From: Lacticaseibacillus parakribbianus
GTDB taxonomy: Bacteria > Bacillota > Bacilli > Lactobacillales > Lactobacillaceae
NCBI RefSeq assembly: GCF_025490915.1
Contig: NZ_JANQBA010000007.1
Span: 85,468 to 149,467 of the forward strand
Reading direction: 5' to 3'
Length of the DNA stretch: 64,000 nt
Part shown: positions 49,330-57,729 of the stretch, in pieces
How positions within the stretch are numbered: position 1 is the stretch's first letter
Layout: every line of letters begins with the position of its first letter
The notes under the pieces: model-generated
The model's input: only the letters and a program-made list of their open reading frames with translations
What the model was told of the DNA's origin: nothing
Databases searched by the model: none
Made by a program: the position numbers and the translations under genes

Positions 49330-49600
49330 CTTCGTCATCTCCAAGCAGGTAGTCGGCAACTTCCTTCTTGGTGGTTAGAAACGGAGTGGCCTGGTCGTGA
49401 ACCGCGCTGATGAGCGCAATTTCGGCCTTTTGTCGGTCCGTCAGTGCTAAGTCGAACGGAACTCGGCCCTCCGCTGCAATTTTGGCCCAAAGCGCGTCGA
49501 TGACCTCAGTCGTGCTGATGCCCAGTGTCTTGAGAATGTAGCGAACCTTGAGATCAATGTCGCGATCCACATCGGCTTGAATTCGATTCTTCACATCCAT
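49316..49600 (-). CDS. RelB/DinJ-type antitoxin
   Basis: The 94-aa acidic protein has a ribbon-helix-helix N terminus (DRDIDLKVRYILKTLGIS, TTEVIDALWAKI) and the RVPFDL segment typical of RelB/DinJ antitoxins, then an acidic tail DDEDDEY. It should bind and neutralise the toxin encoded just after it and repress the operon. AGGAGGTGA precedes the ATG at 49600. Confidence 0.75.
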   Translation of the reverse strand: MDVKNRIQADVDRDIDLKVRYILKTLGISTTEVIDALWAKIAAEGRVPFDLALTDRQKAEIALISAVHDQATPFLTTKKEVADYLLGDDEDDEY

Positions 49601-49692
49601 GCAATCACCTCCTAGGTTAATTATAGCCGAGACGTTCGCGGGTGAAAACTTTTAGGTGTGAAACACAACGTGCTGACGGCTAGGTTTTTACG

Positions 49693-49742
49693 TTGACAAA
49701 TGTAAACTAAGTGTTAGACTGAAATCGAGATTTACAAATGTA
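49693..49742 (+). promoter_or_regulatory. copB promoter with two cop boxes
   Basis: TTGACA (49693-49698), 16-bp spacer, TAGACT (49715-49720). TACAAATGTA (49733-49742) is a perfect CopY box TACANNTGTA; GACAAATGTA (49695-49704) matches 9 of 10 and overlaps the -35. Copper-released repression is expected; no copY is in the window. Confidence 0.8.
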
Positions 49743-49774
49743 GATAATAGTTGTCACGAAAAAAGGAGAAACCG

Positions 49775-52000
49775 ATGACAAACAAACAGGAGACGCATCC
49801 CCAAGTTGCAAAGCAAACGAAAGATGCCACGACGGCCAACGCCAAAACCGACATGCGCGGCATGGACATGGGCCACGGCGACCACTCGCACGACGCGGCC
49901 GGCATGGACATGAGCCACGGCGACCGCTCGCACGACATGCCCGGTATGGACATGGGCCACGGCGGCCACTCGCACGACATGCCCGGCATGGACATGGGCC
50001 ACGGCGACCACTCGCACGACGCGGCCGGCATGGACATGGGCCACGGCGGCCACATGGGCAACTTCAAGCGGCGGTTTTGGGTGTCGTTGGTCGCCGCCTT
50101 GCCGGTGTTCGTGCTGTCCCCGTTCATGGGGCTCCACCTGCCGTTTCAGCTGACCTTCCCCGGCTCGGACTGGGTGGTGCTGGTTTTGGCCAGCTTCCTA
50201 TTTTTCTGGGGCGGTCAGCCGTTTTTCAGCGGGGCGAAGGCGGAGCTTAAGGCCAAGAGCCCGGCGATGATGACCCTGATCACGATGGGCATCGGCGTCG
50301 CGTACGGCTACAGCCTCTACGCGTTCGTCAACAACCACCTGCTCGGCGGCCGCCACGTGATGGACTTCTTCTGGGAGCTTGCCAGCCTGATCGTCATCAT
50401 GCTGCTGGGCCACTGGATCGAGATGACGGCGACCATGCGTGCCGGCGATGCGCTGTCCGGGCTGGCCAAGCTGCTGCCGGGCCAGGCGCATGTGCAGCAG
50501 GCCGACGGCACCACCCAAGACGTGCCGCTGGCGGCCCTGACCACGGGGCAGTCCGTCGTGATTCGCGCCGGGGAAAAGGTGCCGGCGGATGGCACCGTCA
50601 CCGCCGGTCAAAGCGCGGTCAACGAGGCGCTGGTGACCGGCGAGGCCAAGGCGGTGGCCAAAACCGTCGGCAGCCAAGTCATCGGCGGGGCGGTCAACGG
50701 CAACGGGACGCTGACGGTGACGGTGACCGCGACCGGGGAAACCGGCTTTTTGGCCCAGGTCGGGCAGCTGGTCAGCCAGGCCCAGGCCGAAAAATCCCGG
50801 GCCGAAACCGCGGCCGACCGCGTGGCGAAGTGGTTGTTCTACGCTGCACTAGCGGTCGGACTGGTGGCCTTTTTCGCATGGTTGGCCGTCGCCGACCTGA
50901 ACGTCGCCCTCAACCGCTTGGTGACGGTGCTGGTGATCGCCTGCCCCCACGCCCTGGGGCTGGCGATTCCGCTGGTGGTCTCCCGCAGCACCAGCCTGGC
51001 CGCGACGCACGGTCTGCTGATCCGCGACCGCCGCGCCATCGAGCAGGTTCGCCACCTGGACGTGGTGCTGATGGACAAAACCGGGACGCTGACCGAGGGT
51101 GTGTTCAAGGTCAACGCGGTGCGGTCCCTGACCCCGACGCTCACCGACAACGCGGTGATGACGCTGTTGGCCCAGCTCGAGGCGACCTCGAGCCACCCGC
51201 TGGCGACCGGCATCCTGACCGCCGCCAAGGCCGCGGGGCTCACCGCCCCGGCCGCGACGAACGTGCAGACGGTGCAAGGCGTCGGGCTCACCGGCACCAT
51301 CGCCGGGCAAGACTACGCGGTGGTGACCGCAAGCTACCTGCGGCGGTCGCACCTGGTTTTTGACGAAAAACAGTTCCAGCAGCTGGCCGCGGCCGGCAAC
51401 TCGGTCAGCTACCTGACGCAGGGCGACCAGGTCCTCGGCCTGGTGGCGCAAGGCGACCAGATCAAGCCGCAGGCCAAGGCGCTGATTGCGGCGCTGAAGA
51501 AGCGCGGCATCCAACCGGTGATGCTGACCGGCGACAACGCGCCGGCGGCAGCGGCCGTCGCGGCCCAGCTCGGTGGCCTCACCGTCCATGCCGAGCTTAA
51601 GCCGGCCGACAAGGCGCGGCTGGTCCACGACTACCAGACCCGCGGCCACCGCGTGATGATGGTCGGCGACGGGGTCAATGACGCGCCGAGCCTCGCCTCG
51701 GCCGATGTCGGCGTGGCGATCGGCGCCGGCACCGACGTCGCGATCGAATCCGCCGACGTCATCCTGGTTCGCAGCAACCCGCAGGACATTTTGAACTTCC
51801 TGAACCTTGCCCAGGCGACCAACCGCAAAATGACCGAGAACCTCTGGTGGGGTGCCGGCTACAACATCGTCGCCATCCCCCTGGCGGCCGGGCTGCTCGC
51901 CGGCGTCGGCATCGTCTTGAGCCCGGCGGTCGGCGCGATTATCATGTCGCTGTCGACCGTCGCGGTGGCGGCCAACGCGCTGACGCTGCGGCTCAAGTAG
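49775..52000 (+). CDS. copB: Copper-exporting P-type ATPase, CopB type
   Basis: The 741-aa P1B ATPase has a His/Met-rich N terminus with four to five repeats of [12 protein letters not shown] (about 29-92), [12 protein letters not shown] (CPH motif in helix 6, CopB class), DKTGTLTEG and [16 protein letters not shown]. CopB pumps export copper or silver. The ATG at 49775 follows AAAGGAG; a TTG 24 bases earlier covers that site. Two cop boxes flank its promoter, so it is copper-inducible. Confidence 0.93.
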   Translation: MTNKQETHPQVAKQTKDATTANAKTDMRGMDMGHGDHSHDAAGMDMSHGDRSHDMPGMDMGHGGHSHDMPGMDMGHGDHSHDAAGMDMGHGGHMGNFKRRFWVSLVAALPVFVLSPFMGLHLPFQLTFPGSDWVVLVLASFLFFWGGQPFFSGAKAELKAKSPAMMTLITMGIGVAYGYSLYAFVNNHLLGGRHVMDFFWELASLIVIMLLGHWIEMTATMRAGDALSGLAKLLPGQAHVQQADGTTQDVPLAALTTGQSVVIRAGEKVPADGTVTAGQSAVNEALVTGEAKAVAKTVGSQVIGGAVNGNGTLTVTVTATGETGFLAQVGQLVSQAQAEKSRAETAADRVAKWLFYAALAVGLVAFFAWLAVADLNVALNRLVTVLVIACPHALGLAIPLVVSRSTSLAATHGLLIRDRRAIEQVRHLDVVLMDKTGTLTEGVFKVNAVRSLTPTLTDNAVMTLLAQLEATSSHPLATGILTAAKAAGLTAPAATNVQTVQGVGLTGTIAGQDYAVVTASYLRRSHLVFDEKQFQQLAAAGNSVSYLTQGDQVLGLVAQGDQIKPQAKALIAALKKRGIQPVMLTGDNAPAAAAVAAQLGGLTVHAELKPADKARLVHDYQTRGHRVMMVGDGVNDAPSLASADVGVAIGAGTDVAIESADVILVRSNPQDILNFLNLAQATNRKMTENLWWGAGYNIVAIPLAAGLLAGVGIVLSPAVGAIIMSLSTVAVAANALTLRLK

Positions 52001-52132
52001 GCGCCAGGCGACACGAGGCGACGCGAGGCGACGCGAGGCGGCCGCGGCCGCCGGACGGCTGGTCTCATGCTGAGGCCAATCGTCCGCTCCCCCAGCGACC
52101 TCGCCACTATTTTTCACGCAACCCCCGCAGAA

Positions 52133-52177
52133 TCTTGACGGGCTGTCCATAGTTTCTTCACAGGTCGCCGGTAGTAT
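52133..52177 (+). promoter_or_regulatory. sRNA-A promoter with spaced direct repeats
   Basis: TCTTGAC (52133) and TCTTCAC (52155) are 22 bp apart, with a weaker copy (TGTCCAT) midway and 4-bp spacers, then a TAGTAT -10 (52172-52177). This suits an OmpR/PhoP-type response regulator. The same layout precedes sRNA-B. Confidence 0.6.
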
Positions 52178-52183
52178 TGGAAA

Positions 52184-52382
52184 CATAGAAATGAGCCAGC
52201 CACTTACTTCTACCCCAACCACTTTTCTTCATCTTGGTCCTCCCAGACCACATCCAAACCAATCCGATCCGTCCCCCTAAGCGGATCCACTCCAAACACG
52301 GTCCTCCCAGACCCAACCAATCAGTCCCCCTAAGCTGAATTGGCCCAACACCCCCGCTGCCCGAACAGCGGGGGTTGTTTGT
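52184..52382 (+). ncRNA. sRNA-A with C-rich (anti-Shine-Dalgarno) loops
   Basis: After a promoter the RNA contains ACATAGAAATGAGCCAGCC, then four hairpins with C-rich loops: GGTC-CTCCCA-GACC (52236-52249), GATCCG-TCCCCCTAAG-CGGATC (52266-52287), a second GGTC-CTCCCA-GACC (52300-52313) and CCAATCAG-TCCCCCTAAG-CTGAATTGG (52317-52343). A terminator CCCCCGCTG / CAGCGGGGG with a T-rich tail closes it. A 29-codon ORF (MSQPLTSTPT...) can be read but is Pro/Thr-rich and has no ribosome site. The loops are complementary to GGAGG/GGGGG ribosome sites, as in csRNA-type regulators. Confidence 0.7.
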
Positions 52383-52419
52383 GCAAAAAAGGCCAGCACT
52401 TGCCGCGAGCTTTGCAAAA

Positions 52420-52467
52420 TCTTGACTTCCTCAACACAGTTTCTTCACAATCTCCCTGTAGTATAAG
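52420..52467 (+). promoter_or_regulatory. sRNA-B promoter with spaced direct repeats
   Basis: TCTTGAC (52420), TCAACAC (52431) and TCTTCAC (52442) at 11-bp steps, then TAGTATAAG at 52459-52467. Confidence 0.6.
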
Positions 52468-52469
52468 CA

Positions 52470-52655
52470 ACATAGAAATGAGCCAGCCACTTACTTCTAC
52501 AACCCCTAACCACTTTTCTTCATAAGCTGTTGGTCCCACCCCTAATACGGGCCAACAAACTTCTTCATATCCAACTCCTTCCTTGATTCGTCCCCCTAAA
52601 ACGAATCAACCCTAACTGACCCCGCCGCTGGCGGGGTTTTGTTTTGCCCTGAAGT
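52470..52655 (+). ncRNA. sRNA-B with C-rich (anti-Shine-Dalgarno) loops
   Basis: It is a paralogue of sRNA-A, sharing the first ~50 nt (ACATAGAAATGAGCCAGCC, then ACTTACTTCTAC). It has TGTTGGTCC / GGGCCAACA with loop CACCCCTAATAC (52528-52557) and a perfect TTGATTCGT / ACGAATCAA stem with loop CCCCCTAAA (52583-52609). The terminator CCCCGCC-gct-GGCGGGG ends in TTTTGTTTT. The possible 15-codon ORF is not conserved with sRNA-A past its first residues, which argues against a peptide. Confidence 0.7.
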
Positions 52656-52691
52656 TTGCTACATTGGAACTAAACGCAGGGAGGCGACGCA

Positions 52692-54041
52692 TTGACGCAC
52701 AAGCACTGGCACCTATCCGCCGCACAGGCGATTCTCATCAGCTTCGCCGCGATGATCGCGGTCGGCACCGCGCTTTTGGCGCTGCCGGTGGCGTCGCAAA
52801 ACGGCCAAAGCGTCGGCTGGCTCAACGCGCTGTTCACCGCCACCTCCGCCAACTGCGTGACCGGCCTGGTGGTGGTCAACACCGCCCAGCACTGGACGCT
52901 GTTCGGTCAGCTCGTGATTTTGGCGCTGATCCAGCTCGGCGGCATCGGCTTCATCACCATCGTCACCGGCGCCTTGATCGTGTTTCGCCGGCGCATCGGG
53001 CTGCGCCAGCGGCTGACCATCCAGACCATGTTCAACCAGCAGACCCTCGGCGGCATGGCCGGGCTGGTCAAGCGGGTGCTAAAATACACCACCGCGATCG
53101 AAGGCACCGGTGCCGTTTTGCTGACCGCCGGCTTCCTGGCGGCCGACCGCGGCTACGGGCTGGGCGAGGCGCTGTGGTACGGCGTATTCCACGCGGTGTC
53201 GGCCTTTTGCAACGCGGGGTTTGACATCGTCGGCACCCATTCCTTGGCCGACTTCACCGGCGACTGGCCGCTGCAGCTGACCCTGATGGCGCTGATCACG
53301 CTGGGCGGCCTGGGCTTTCCGGTGCTGCACGAGCTGCGCTTTCACTGGGCCCACCGCCGGCGTCGGCTGAGCGTCCACACCAAGCTGGTGCTGAGCGTCA
53401 GCCTGGTGCTGACGCTCGGCGGCACCGCCCTGTTCGCGCTGCTGGAGTGGCACGGCGCCTTCGCTGCGTTCAGTCCCGCACAAAAATGGCTGGCCGCAGC
53501 CTTTGAATCTGTGACGCTTCGCACAGCCGGCTTTGAAACCGTCGGCCAGGCCCAGCTCGGCGACTTGAGCAAGCTGATCGCCTGCGCCTTGATGTTCATC
53601 GGCGGCTCCCCTTCCGGCACCGCCGGCGGCATCAAGACCATCACGCTGGCGGTACTCGGCGCCGCGGTGGTTTCCGCCCTGCGCGGCCACGCCCAGCTGG
53701 TGATTTTCCGGCGGCGGCTGCCCCTGGCCGTGCTGCAAAAGGCGCTGGCGATCGTCGGCACCCTCGCTGGCGTGGTCGCCGTCGCCGTTGTGATTCTGCA
53801 CTTCACCGAGCCCGGCACCGCCGCGTTGGACCTCTTGTTCGAGGTCACCTCGGCCGCCGGCACGGTTGGCCTCACTACCGGCATCACCCCGGCGCTGTCC
53901 AGCGTCGGCAAGCTGGTCCTCGCCTTGTGCATGTTCATCGGTCGCCTGTCGCCGCTGACGCTGGCCGTCGCCTTGAACACCCGCCTGGACGCGCATCCCC
54001 ACACCGTCGCCTACCCGGAGGCCGAGGTCATCGTCGGCTGA
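52692..54041 (+). CDS. ktrB: Potassium transporter membrane subunit KtrB
   Basis: The 449-aa TrkH/KtrB channel-like protein has four pore loops near TATSANCVTGL, SAFCNAGFD, LRTAGFET and SAAGTVGLTTG, each with the selectivity Gly. It imports K+ with the KtrA ring encoded next. The start is a TTG (52692) after GGGAGG. KtrAB is a known c-di-AMP target in Firmicutes, which links it to gdpP in this window. Confidence 0.93.
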   Translation: MTHKHWHLSAAQAILISFAAMIAVGTALLALPVASQNGQSVGWLNALFTATSANCVTGLVVVNTAQHWTLFGQLVILALIQLGGIGFITIVTGALIVFRRRIGLRQRLTIQTMFNQQTLGGMAGLVKRVLKYTTAIEGTGAVLLTAGFLAADRGYGLGEALWYGVFHAVSAFCNAGFDIVGTHSLADFTGDWPLQLTLMALITLGGLGFPVLHELRFHWAHRRRRLSVHTKLVLSVSLVLTLGGTALFALLEWHGAFAAFSPAQKWLAAAFESVTLRTAGFETVGQAQLGDLSKLIACALMFIGGSPSGTAGGIKTITLAVLGAAVVSALRGHAQLVIFRRRLPLAVLQKALAIVGTLAGVVAVAVVILHFTEPGTAALDLLFEVTSAAGTVGLTTGITPALSSVGKLVLALCMFIGRLSPLTLAVALNTRLDAHPHTVAYPEAEVIVG

Positions 54042-54067
54042 CTGCCGCCGGCCACTTAAGGAGGAAA

Positions 54068-54718
54068 ATGATGTTTCACGTGAAACCGCAAACAGCCACC
54101 GCCTTTGCCGTGTTCGGCCTCGGCCGCTTCGGCACCAGCATCGTTGAGCACCTCGCGGCCGCCGGCGTCGAGGTGCTGGCCGCCGACCGCGACCTCGCAC
54201 GGGTCGAGGCCGTCGCCAACCTGGTCGACTCCGCCGTCGCCGGCGATGCCAGCGACCCCGAGTTCCTCGAACGCGTGGCGGTGGCGCATTTTGACGTCGT
54301 CGTCTTCGCCATGGGCGAGGAGTTCGAGGCCAGCATCCTCGCCACGATGACCGCCAAGGAAATGGGCTGCCCCCGCGTGGTGGTCAAGGCGCTGGACGCC
54401 CGGCAGGCCAAAATCCTCCGCCGCATCGGCGCCGATTCCGTCGTGCTGCCCGAGGTCGAAATGGGCGCCAAGGTGGCCAAGAGCCTGGTCAACCCCAACA
54501 TCGTCGACGTGCTGGACCAAGTCGCCGGCATCGGCATCGCCGAGCGCCACCCGGACGCCGCCTGGGTCGGTCAGACCCTGGCCGAGGCCGACATTCGCCG
54601 CAGCGCCAAGGTCGAGGTGATCGCCTTGATCCGCGACGGTCGCCCCCAGGTGCCGGTCAACAGCGACACCATCCTGCGCGAGGACGACATCCTCCTGACG
54701 CTGGAGTCGCCCAAGTGA
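54068..54718 (+). CDS. ktrA: Potassium transporter regulatory subunit KtrA
   Basis: The 216-aa RCK protein has an N-terminal NAD/ATP-binding domain (VFGLGRFGTSIVEHL, then VAGDASDPEFLE) and a C-terminal RCK_C domain (about 130-214) that binds c-di-AMP in homologues. It gates KtrB. GAGG precedes the ATG at 54068 closely; the ATG at 54071 is equally possible. A parS-type site is embedded in the first codons, encoding FHVKP. Confidence 0.93.
   Translation: MMFHVKPQTATAFAVFGLGRFGTSIVEHLAAAGVEVLAADRDLARVEAVANLVDSAVAGDASDPEFLERVAVAHFDVVVFAMGEEFEASILATMTAKEMGCPRVVVKALDARQAKILRRIGADSVVLPEVEMGAKVAKSLVNPNIVDVLDQVAGIGIAERHPDAAWVGQTLAEADIRRSAKVEVIALIRDGRPQVPVNSDTILREDDILLTLESPK
54072..54087. promoter_or_regulatory. 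parS: parS-type partition site 2 (inside ktrA)
   Basis: TGTTTCACGTGAAACC, identical to the site at 13953, overlaps ktrA codons 2-7. Confidence 0.75.
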
Positions 54719-54847
54719 GCCACTGAGCGGCCGGCACCGCGCCGCATGTGAGGCCATGAACGGCCGGCGACTCCTGACGCAGCGGTCGCCTCGCCCGGTC
54801 TCGCAGGTCGTTGGCCCGGCCGGCGGCTTACAAGTTCCCAAATAAGA

Positions 54848-54899
54848 CGCAAAAATCGCCCGGAATTGGTTTTCACAAGCCAATTCCGGGCGATTTTAA
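54848..54899. terminator. Bidirectional terminator, ktrA / azlD
   Basis: AAAATCGCCCGGAATTGG / CCAATTCCGGGCGATTTT, 18 bp. Confidence 0.9.
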
Positions 54900-54914
54900 C
54901 GCCTATCGTGGCGA

Positions 54915-55241
54915 TTAGAAGCCAAACAGCCGCAGCAGCGCCATCGCGACGACGCCGACCACCACCACCGCCAGCAGGCTCTTGGTCAGGATGGCCGTGA
55001 CCACCGCCGGCAGGGACGCGACGGCGTTCTCCCAGTTGACGCCGGGCCACTGGCCGGGGCGGGACACCAGCAGGCTTTCCACGAAAATCGCCGTCAGAAT
55101 CGCCACCGGCACGAAGCTCAGGAACTGCAGCAGCCACTGCGGCAGCGCAACGGCCTTGACCAAAAGGAACGGCACCACCTTCAAAAGCCACATCGCGACG
55201 CCGCAAACCACAATGGTCGATACCACGTAACTAGTGGCCAT
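54915..55241 (-). CDS. azlD: AzlD-type branched-chain amino acid transport subunit
   Basis: The 108-aa protein has three to four membrane helices and the AzlD pattern (VVPFLLVK near 25-35, FVPVAILTAIF). With AzlC it exports branched-chain amino acids or analogues. The ATG at 55241 overlaps the azlC end by 11 bp, a coupled arrangement. Confidence 0.85.
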   Translation of the reverse strand: MATSYVVSTIVVCGVAMWLLKVVPFLLVKAVALPQWLLQFLSFVPVAILTAIFVESLLVSRPGQWPGVNWENAVASLPAVVTAILTKSLLAVVVVGVVAMALLRLFGF

Positions 55242-55938
55242 GATTTTCCACCACCATTCCAAACAGGCACCCGGCGACCGTCGCGATCAGAATCGCCGTG
55301 GTCCCCGGCACGAAGCGCTCGGCCACCACCATCGCGACCGCGACGAAGGCGGCGACGGCGAGGTGGCGAACCAGCGGCTTGCTGCGGTCGGTGATCATCT
55401 GCAGGTACAGCAGCCCGATGAACATCGCCACGGCGGCGAAGTCCAGCCCCAGCGCCTGGGAATCCGGCACCAAGCCGCCGAGCATCGCGCCGACCACCGT
55501 CGCCGCCGCCCAGACCAGGTAGGCGGTCAGGTTGGCCGCGTGGAACCACGCCGGCCGCAGCACCCGGCCCGTTTTATTCAGCTTATTCATCGATAACGCG
55601 AAGGTCTCGTCGGTCAAAAGCGTCCCAATCAGCACGTTCTGCCAGGTCGGCTCGCGGCGCAGGTACGGCGCCACGGTCATGCTCATCAGGCTCATCCGGG
55701 CGTGGATCAACACCGCCGACACCAGCATCGCCCCGATCGGGCTGGCGCTGGCCAGCATGGTCGCCAAGACGAACTGCACGGAGCCGCCGTAAACCACCAG
55801 TGACATTAAGAGCACCAGCCACACGCTCAGGTGGTTGGTTCGCGCGACGATGCCAAAGGCCAGCCCGACGCCGATGTAGCCAAAAACGGTGGGTAGCACG
55901 TCCCGCAGTCCCGCCTTGAAACTCAATTCTCCAGTCAT
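55231..55938 (-). CDS. azlC: AzlC-type branched-chain amino acid exporter
   Basis: The 235-aa protein has about seven membrane helices and AzlC landmarks FGYIGVGLAFGI, MSLVVYGGSVQF and LLTDETFALS. The ATG at 55938 follows AAGAAGG. The long in-frame extension upstream is repeat DNA and is not part of the gene. Confidence 0.9.
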   Translation of the reverse strand: MTGELSFKAGLRDVLPTVFGYIGVGLAFGIVARTNHLSVWLVLLMSLVVYGGSVQFVLATMLASASPIGAMLVSAVLIHARMSLMSMTVAPYLRREPTWQNVLIGTLLTDETFALSMNKLNKTGRVLRPAWFHAANLTAYLVWAAATVVGAMLGGLVPDSQALGLDFAAVAMFIGLLYLQMITDRSKPLVRHLAVAAFVAVAMVVAERFVPGTTAILIATVAGCLFGMVVENHGH

Positions 55939-56023
55939 CCGCTGCCTTCTTCCCGTGTTCATTCGCACGAACCGATTAGCAACTAGTTTACCGAACTGAC
56001 GGCCAAAAGCAACCGTCAATCGC

Positions 56024-56366
56024 GGCGGCGTCGCGGTTGGCCGCGGCGACGGAACGGTTGGCCGGGGTTTGGAGTGATTGGGCGGCGGTTGGGCGGCCGC
56101 CCAGCGGCCGGAAGCGGCGGCCGGAAGCGGCGGCCGGAAGCGGCGGCCGGAAGCGGCGGCCGGAAGCGGCGGCGTCGCGGTTGGCCGCGGCGACGGAACG
56201 GTTGGCCGGGGTTTGGAGTGATTGGGCGGCGGTTGGGCGACAGCCCGGCGGCCGGAAGCGGCGGTGGCGCGGTTGGCCGCGGCGATGGAACGTTTGACCG
56301 CGGTTGGGGGTAGTTGACCGGCGGTTGGGCGGCAGCCGGCGGCCGGAAGCGGCGGCCCAGCGGCGA
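56024..56366. repeat. GC-rich nested tandem array
   Basis: Two copies of a block starting ggcgtcgcggttggccgcgg (56027 and 56170) and a third, diverged one (about 56265) alternate with a 13-bp subrepeat ccggaagcggcgg that runs five times at 56109-56173. It fills the azlC-acyltransferase spacer; no gene in 55939-56490. Confidence 0.85.
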
Positions 56367-56497
56367 GCGGGAATCGTGAAGTAAGGCGCATTGTCGGCGC
56401 AACGACTCGGCGCTTTTCACAAACTCCGCCGTTTTTGGCCACATTTTGGGCACAGCCGACCCGTAACGTGGAGGAAAAGCCCAAAAGGAGTGCCGCC

Positions 56498-57685
56498 ATG
56501 TCGCCTGCCAACCGCCCTTACCTGCATGCGCTGGACCTGATGCGCGTCTTTTTCATCTGCGGGGTGCTGCTCAACCACACCACCACCGCCTTCATTCAGC
56601 AGCTCTCAAGCGCAAGCGCCGCTCGCACCGCGCTGCTTGGGACCCACCTCACCATTCACTTCACCCGCATGGGCTTCATGTTCCTCACCGGCTACGTGCT
56701 GACCTACCGCTACCGCGGCACCCGGCGGTGGGGTCACTTTTTTGCGCGGCGCTTCACCGCCACCGGCCTACCCTACCTGGCCTGGAACACGCTCTACCTG
56801 GCGCTTGCGGCGCTTGGCGGCGGCGAGTTGGCCTACCTGAGCCGCAACGCGGCCGCCGCGCTGCTGCACGGCAACCAGTTTTACATGTACTACCTGGTGA
56901 TCACCTTCCAGTTCTACCTCGCGCTGCCGCTGGTGCTGCGCCTGTTCGAGCGGGTTTCCCACCACGGCTGGCTGCTCGGCGTCAGCTTTTTGCTGCAGCT
57001 GGCCGTCGTCTTCTGGATCAAGTACGTGATGCCCGGCGTCGACCGCAGCCAGTGGCTGTGGTGGTGCCGCGCTTACGGCATCAACTGCCTGTCCTACCAG
57101 TTCTACCTGCTGCTGGGGACCTACGCGAGCTTTCACCGCGCCGCCTTCACCGCCTGGTGCCAGCGCCACCTCGCCGCGCTGACGGCCTGGGCGGTGGGGC
57201 TGGGCATTTTGACAGTACCTTACTACTTCTTGAACAAAAGCTTGCTCGGCCTCGATCACACTCACGCGGTGTCGCCCCACCAGCCCTTCATGCTGGTCTA
57301 CGACACCGTCGTGATCCTGGCGGTGTTGGGCTGGGCCGAACGCGGAGCAGCTGGCCGGGGCAGCTGGCCGCGGTGGCTGAGCCGCCTGATTCACCTGGGC
57401 GGCCTGGCGAGCTTCGGCGTCTACCTCGACCAAACCCTGGTGCTGGCGGTGCTGCGCGGCGCCTTGACCGCGGCCGCCCTGCCGGACTGGGCCCTAGTCG
57501 CGGCACTGCCGCTGGGCTACGCCGCGGTGGTCGCCGCGAGCTTCGCGTTGGCCTGGGCCCTGCTGCGCTTGCGGCCGCTGGCGTGGCTGGGCGGCCGTCC
57601 CGCCTGGCAGGCAGCGGATTACCCCGAGCAGGTCGTCGGGGCCAGCGACCGAATCGTCACGGTCAAGCCGCAATCCGAAAGATGA
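56498..57685 (+). CDS. Membrane acyltransferase (Acyltransferase_3 family)
   Basis: The 395-aa protein has about ten membrane helices and the Acyltransferase_3 start HALDLMRVFFICGVLLNHT with the conserved His near residue 27, and later YLAWNTLYLAL. These enzymes O-acetylate surface polysaccharide or peptidoglycan. AAAAGGAG precedes the ATG at 56498. The acceptor is unknown. Confidence 0.85.
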   Translation: MSPANRPYLHALDLMRVFFICGVLLNHTTTAFIQQLSSASAARTALLGTHLTIHFTRMGFMFLTGYVLTYRYRGTRRWGHFFARRFTATGLPYLAWNTLYLALAALGGGELAYLSRNAAAALLHGNQFYMYYLVITFQFYLALPLVLRLFERVSHHGWLLGVSFLLQLAVVFWIKYVMPGVDRSQWLWWCRAYGINCLSYQFYLLLGTYASFHRAAFTAWCQRHLAALTAWAVGLGILTVPYYFLNKSLLGLDHTHAVSPHQPFMLVYDTVVILAVLGWAERGAAGRGSWPRWLSRLIHLGGLASFGVYLDQTLVLAVLRGALTAAALPDWALVAALPLGYAAVVAASFALAWALLRLRPLAWLGGRPAWQAADYPEQVVGASDRIVTVKPQSER

Positions 57686-57725
57686 AACGACACGAAAAGG
57701 ACCGCGTGCGGTCCTTTTCGTGTCG
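57680..57725. terminator. Bidirectional terminator
   Basis: ACGACACGAAAAGGACCGC / GCGGTCCTTTTCGTGTCGT around a 2-base loop, between convergent genes. Confidence 0.88.
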
Positions 57726-57729
57726 TGAT

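Noticed and set aside
52193..52282. 29-codon ORF beginning MSQPLTSTPT in sRNA-A
   Set aside because: No ribosome site; the paralogue stops after 15 codons in a different frame context, whereas the C-rich hairpins are kept.
55939..56511. N-terminal extension of AzlC through the repeat array
   Set aside because: The extension is a translation of tandem repeats; AzlC starts properly at 55938 with its own ribosome site.
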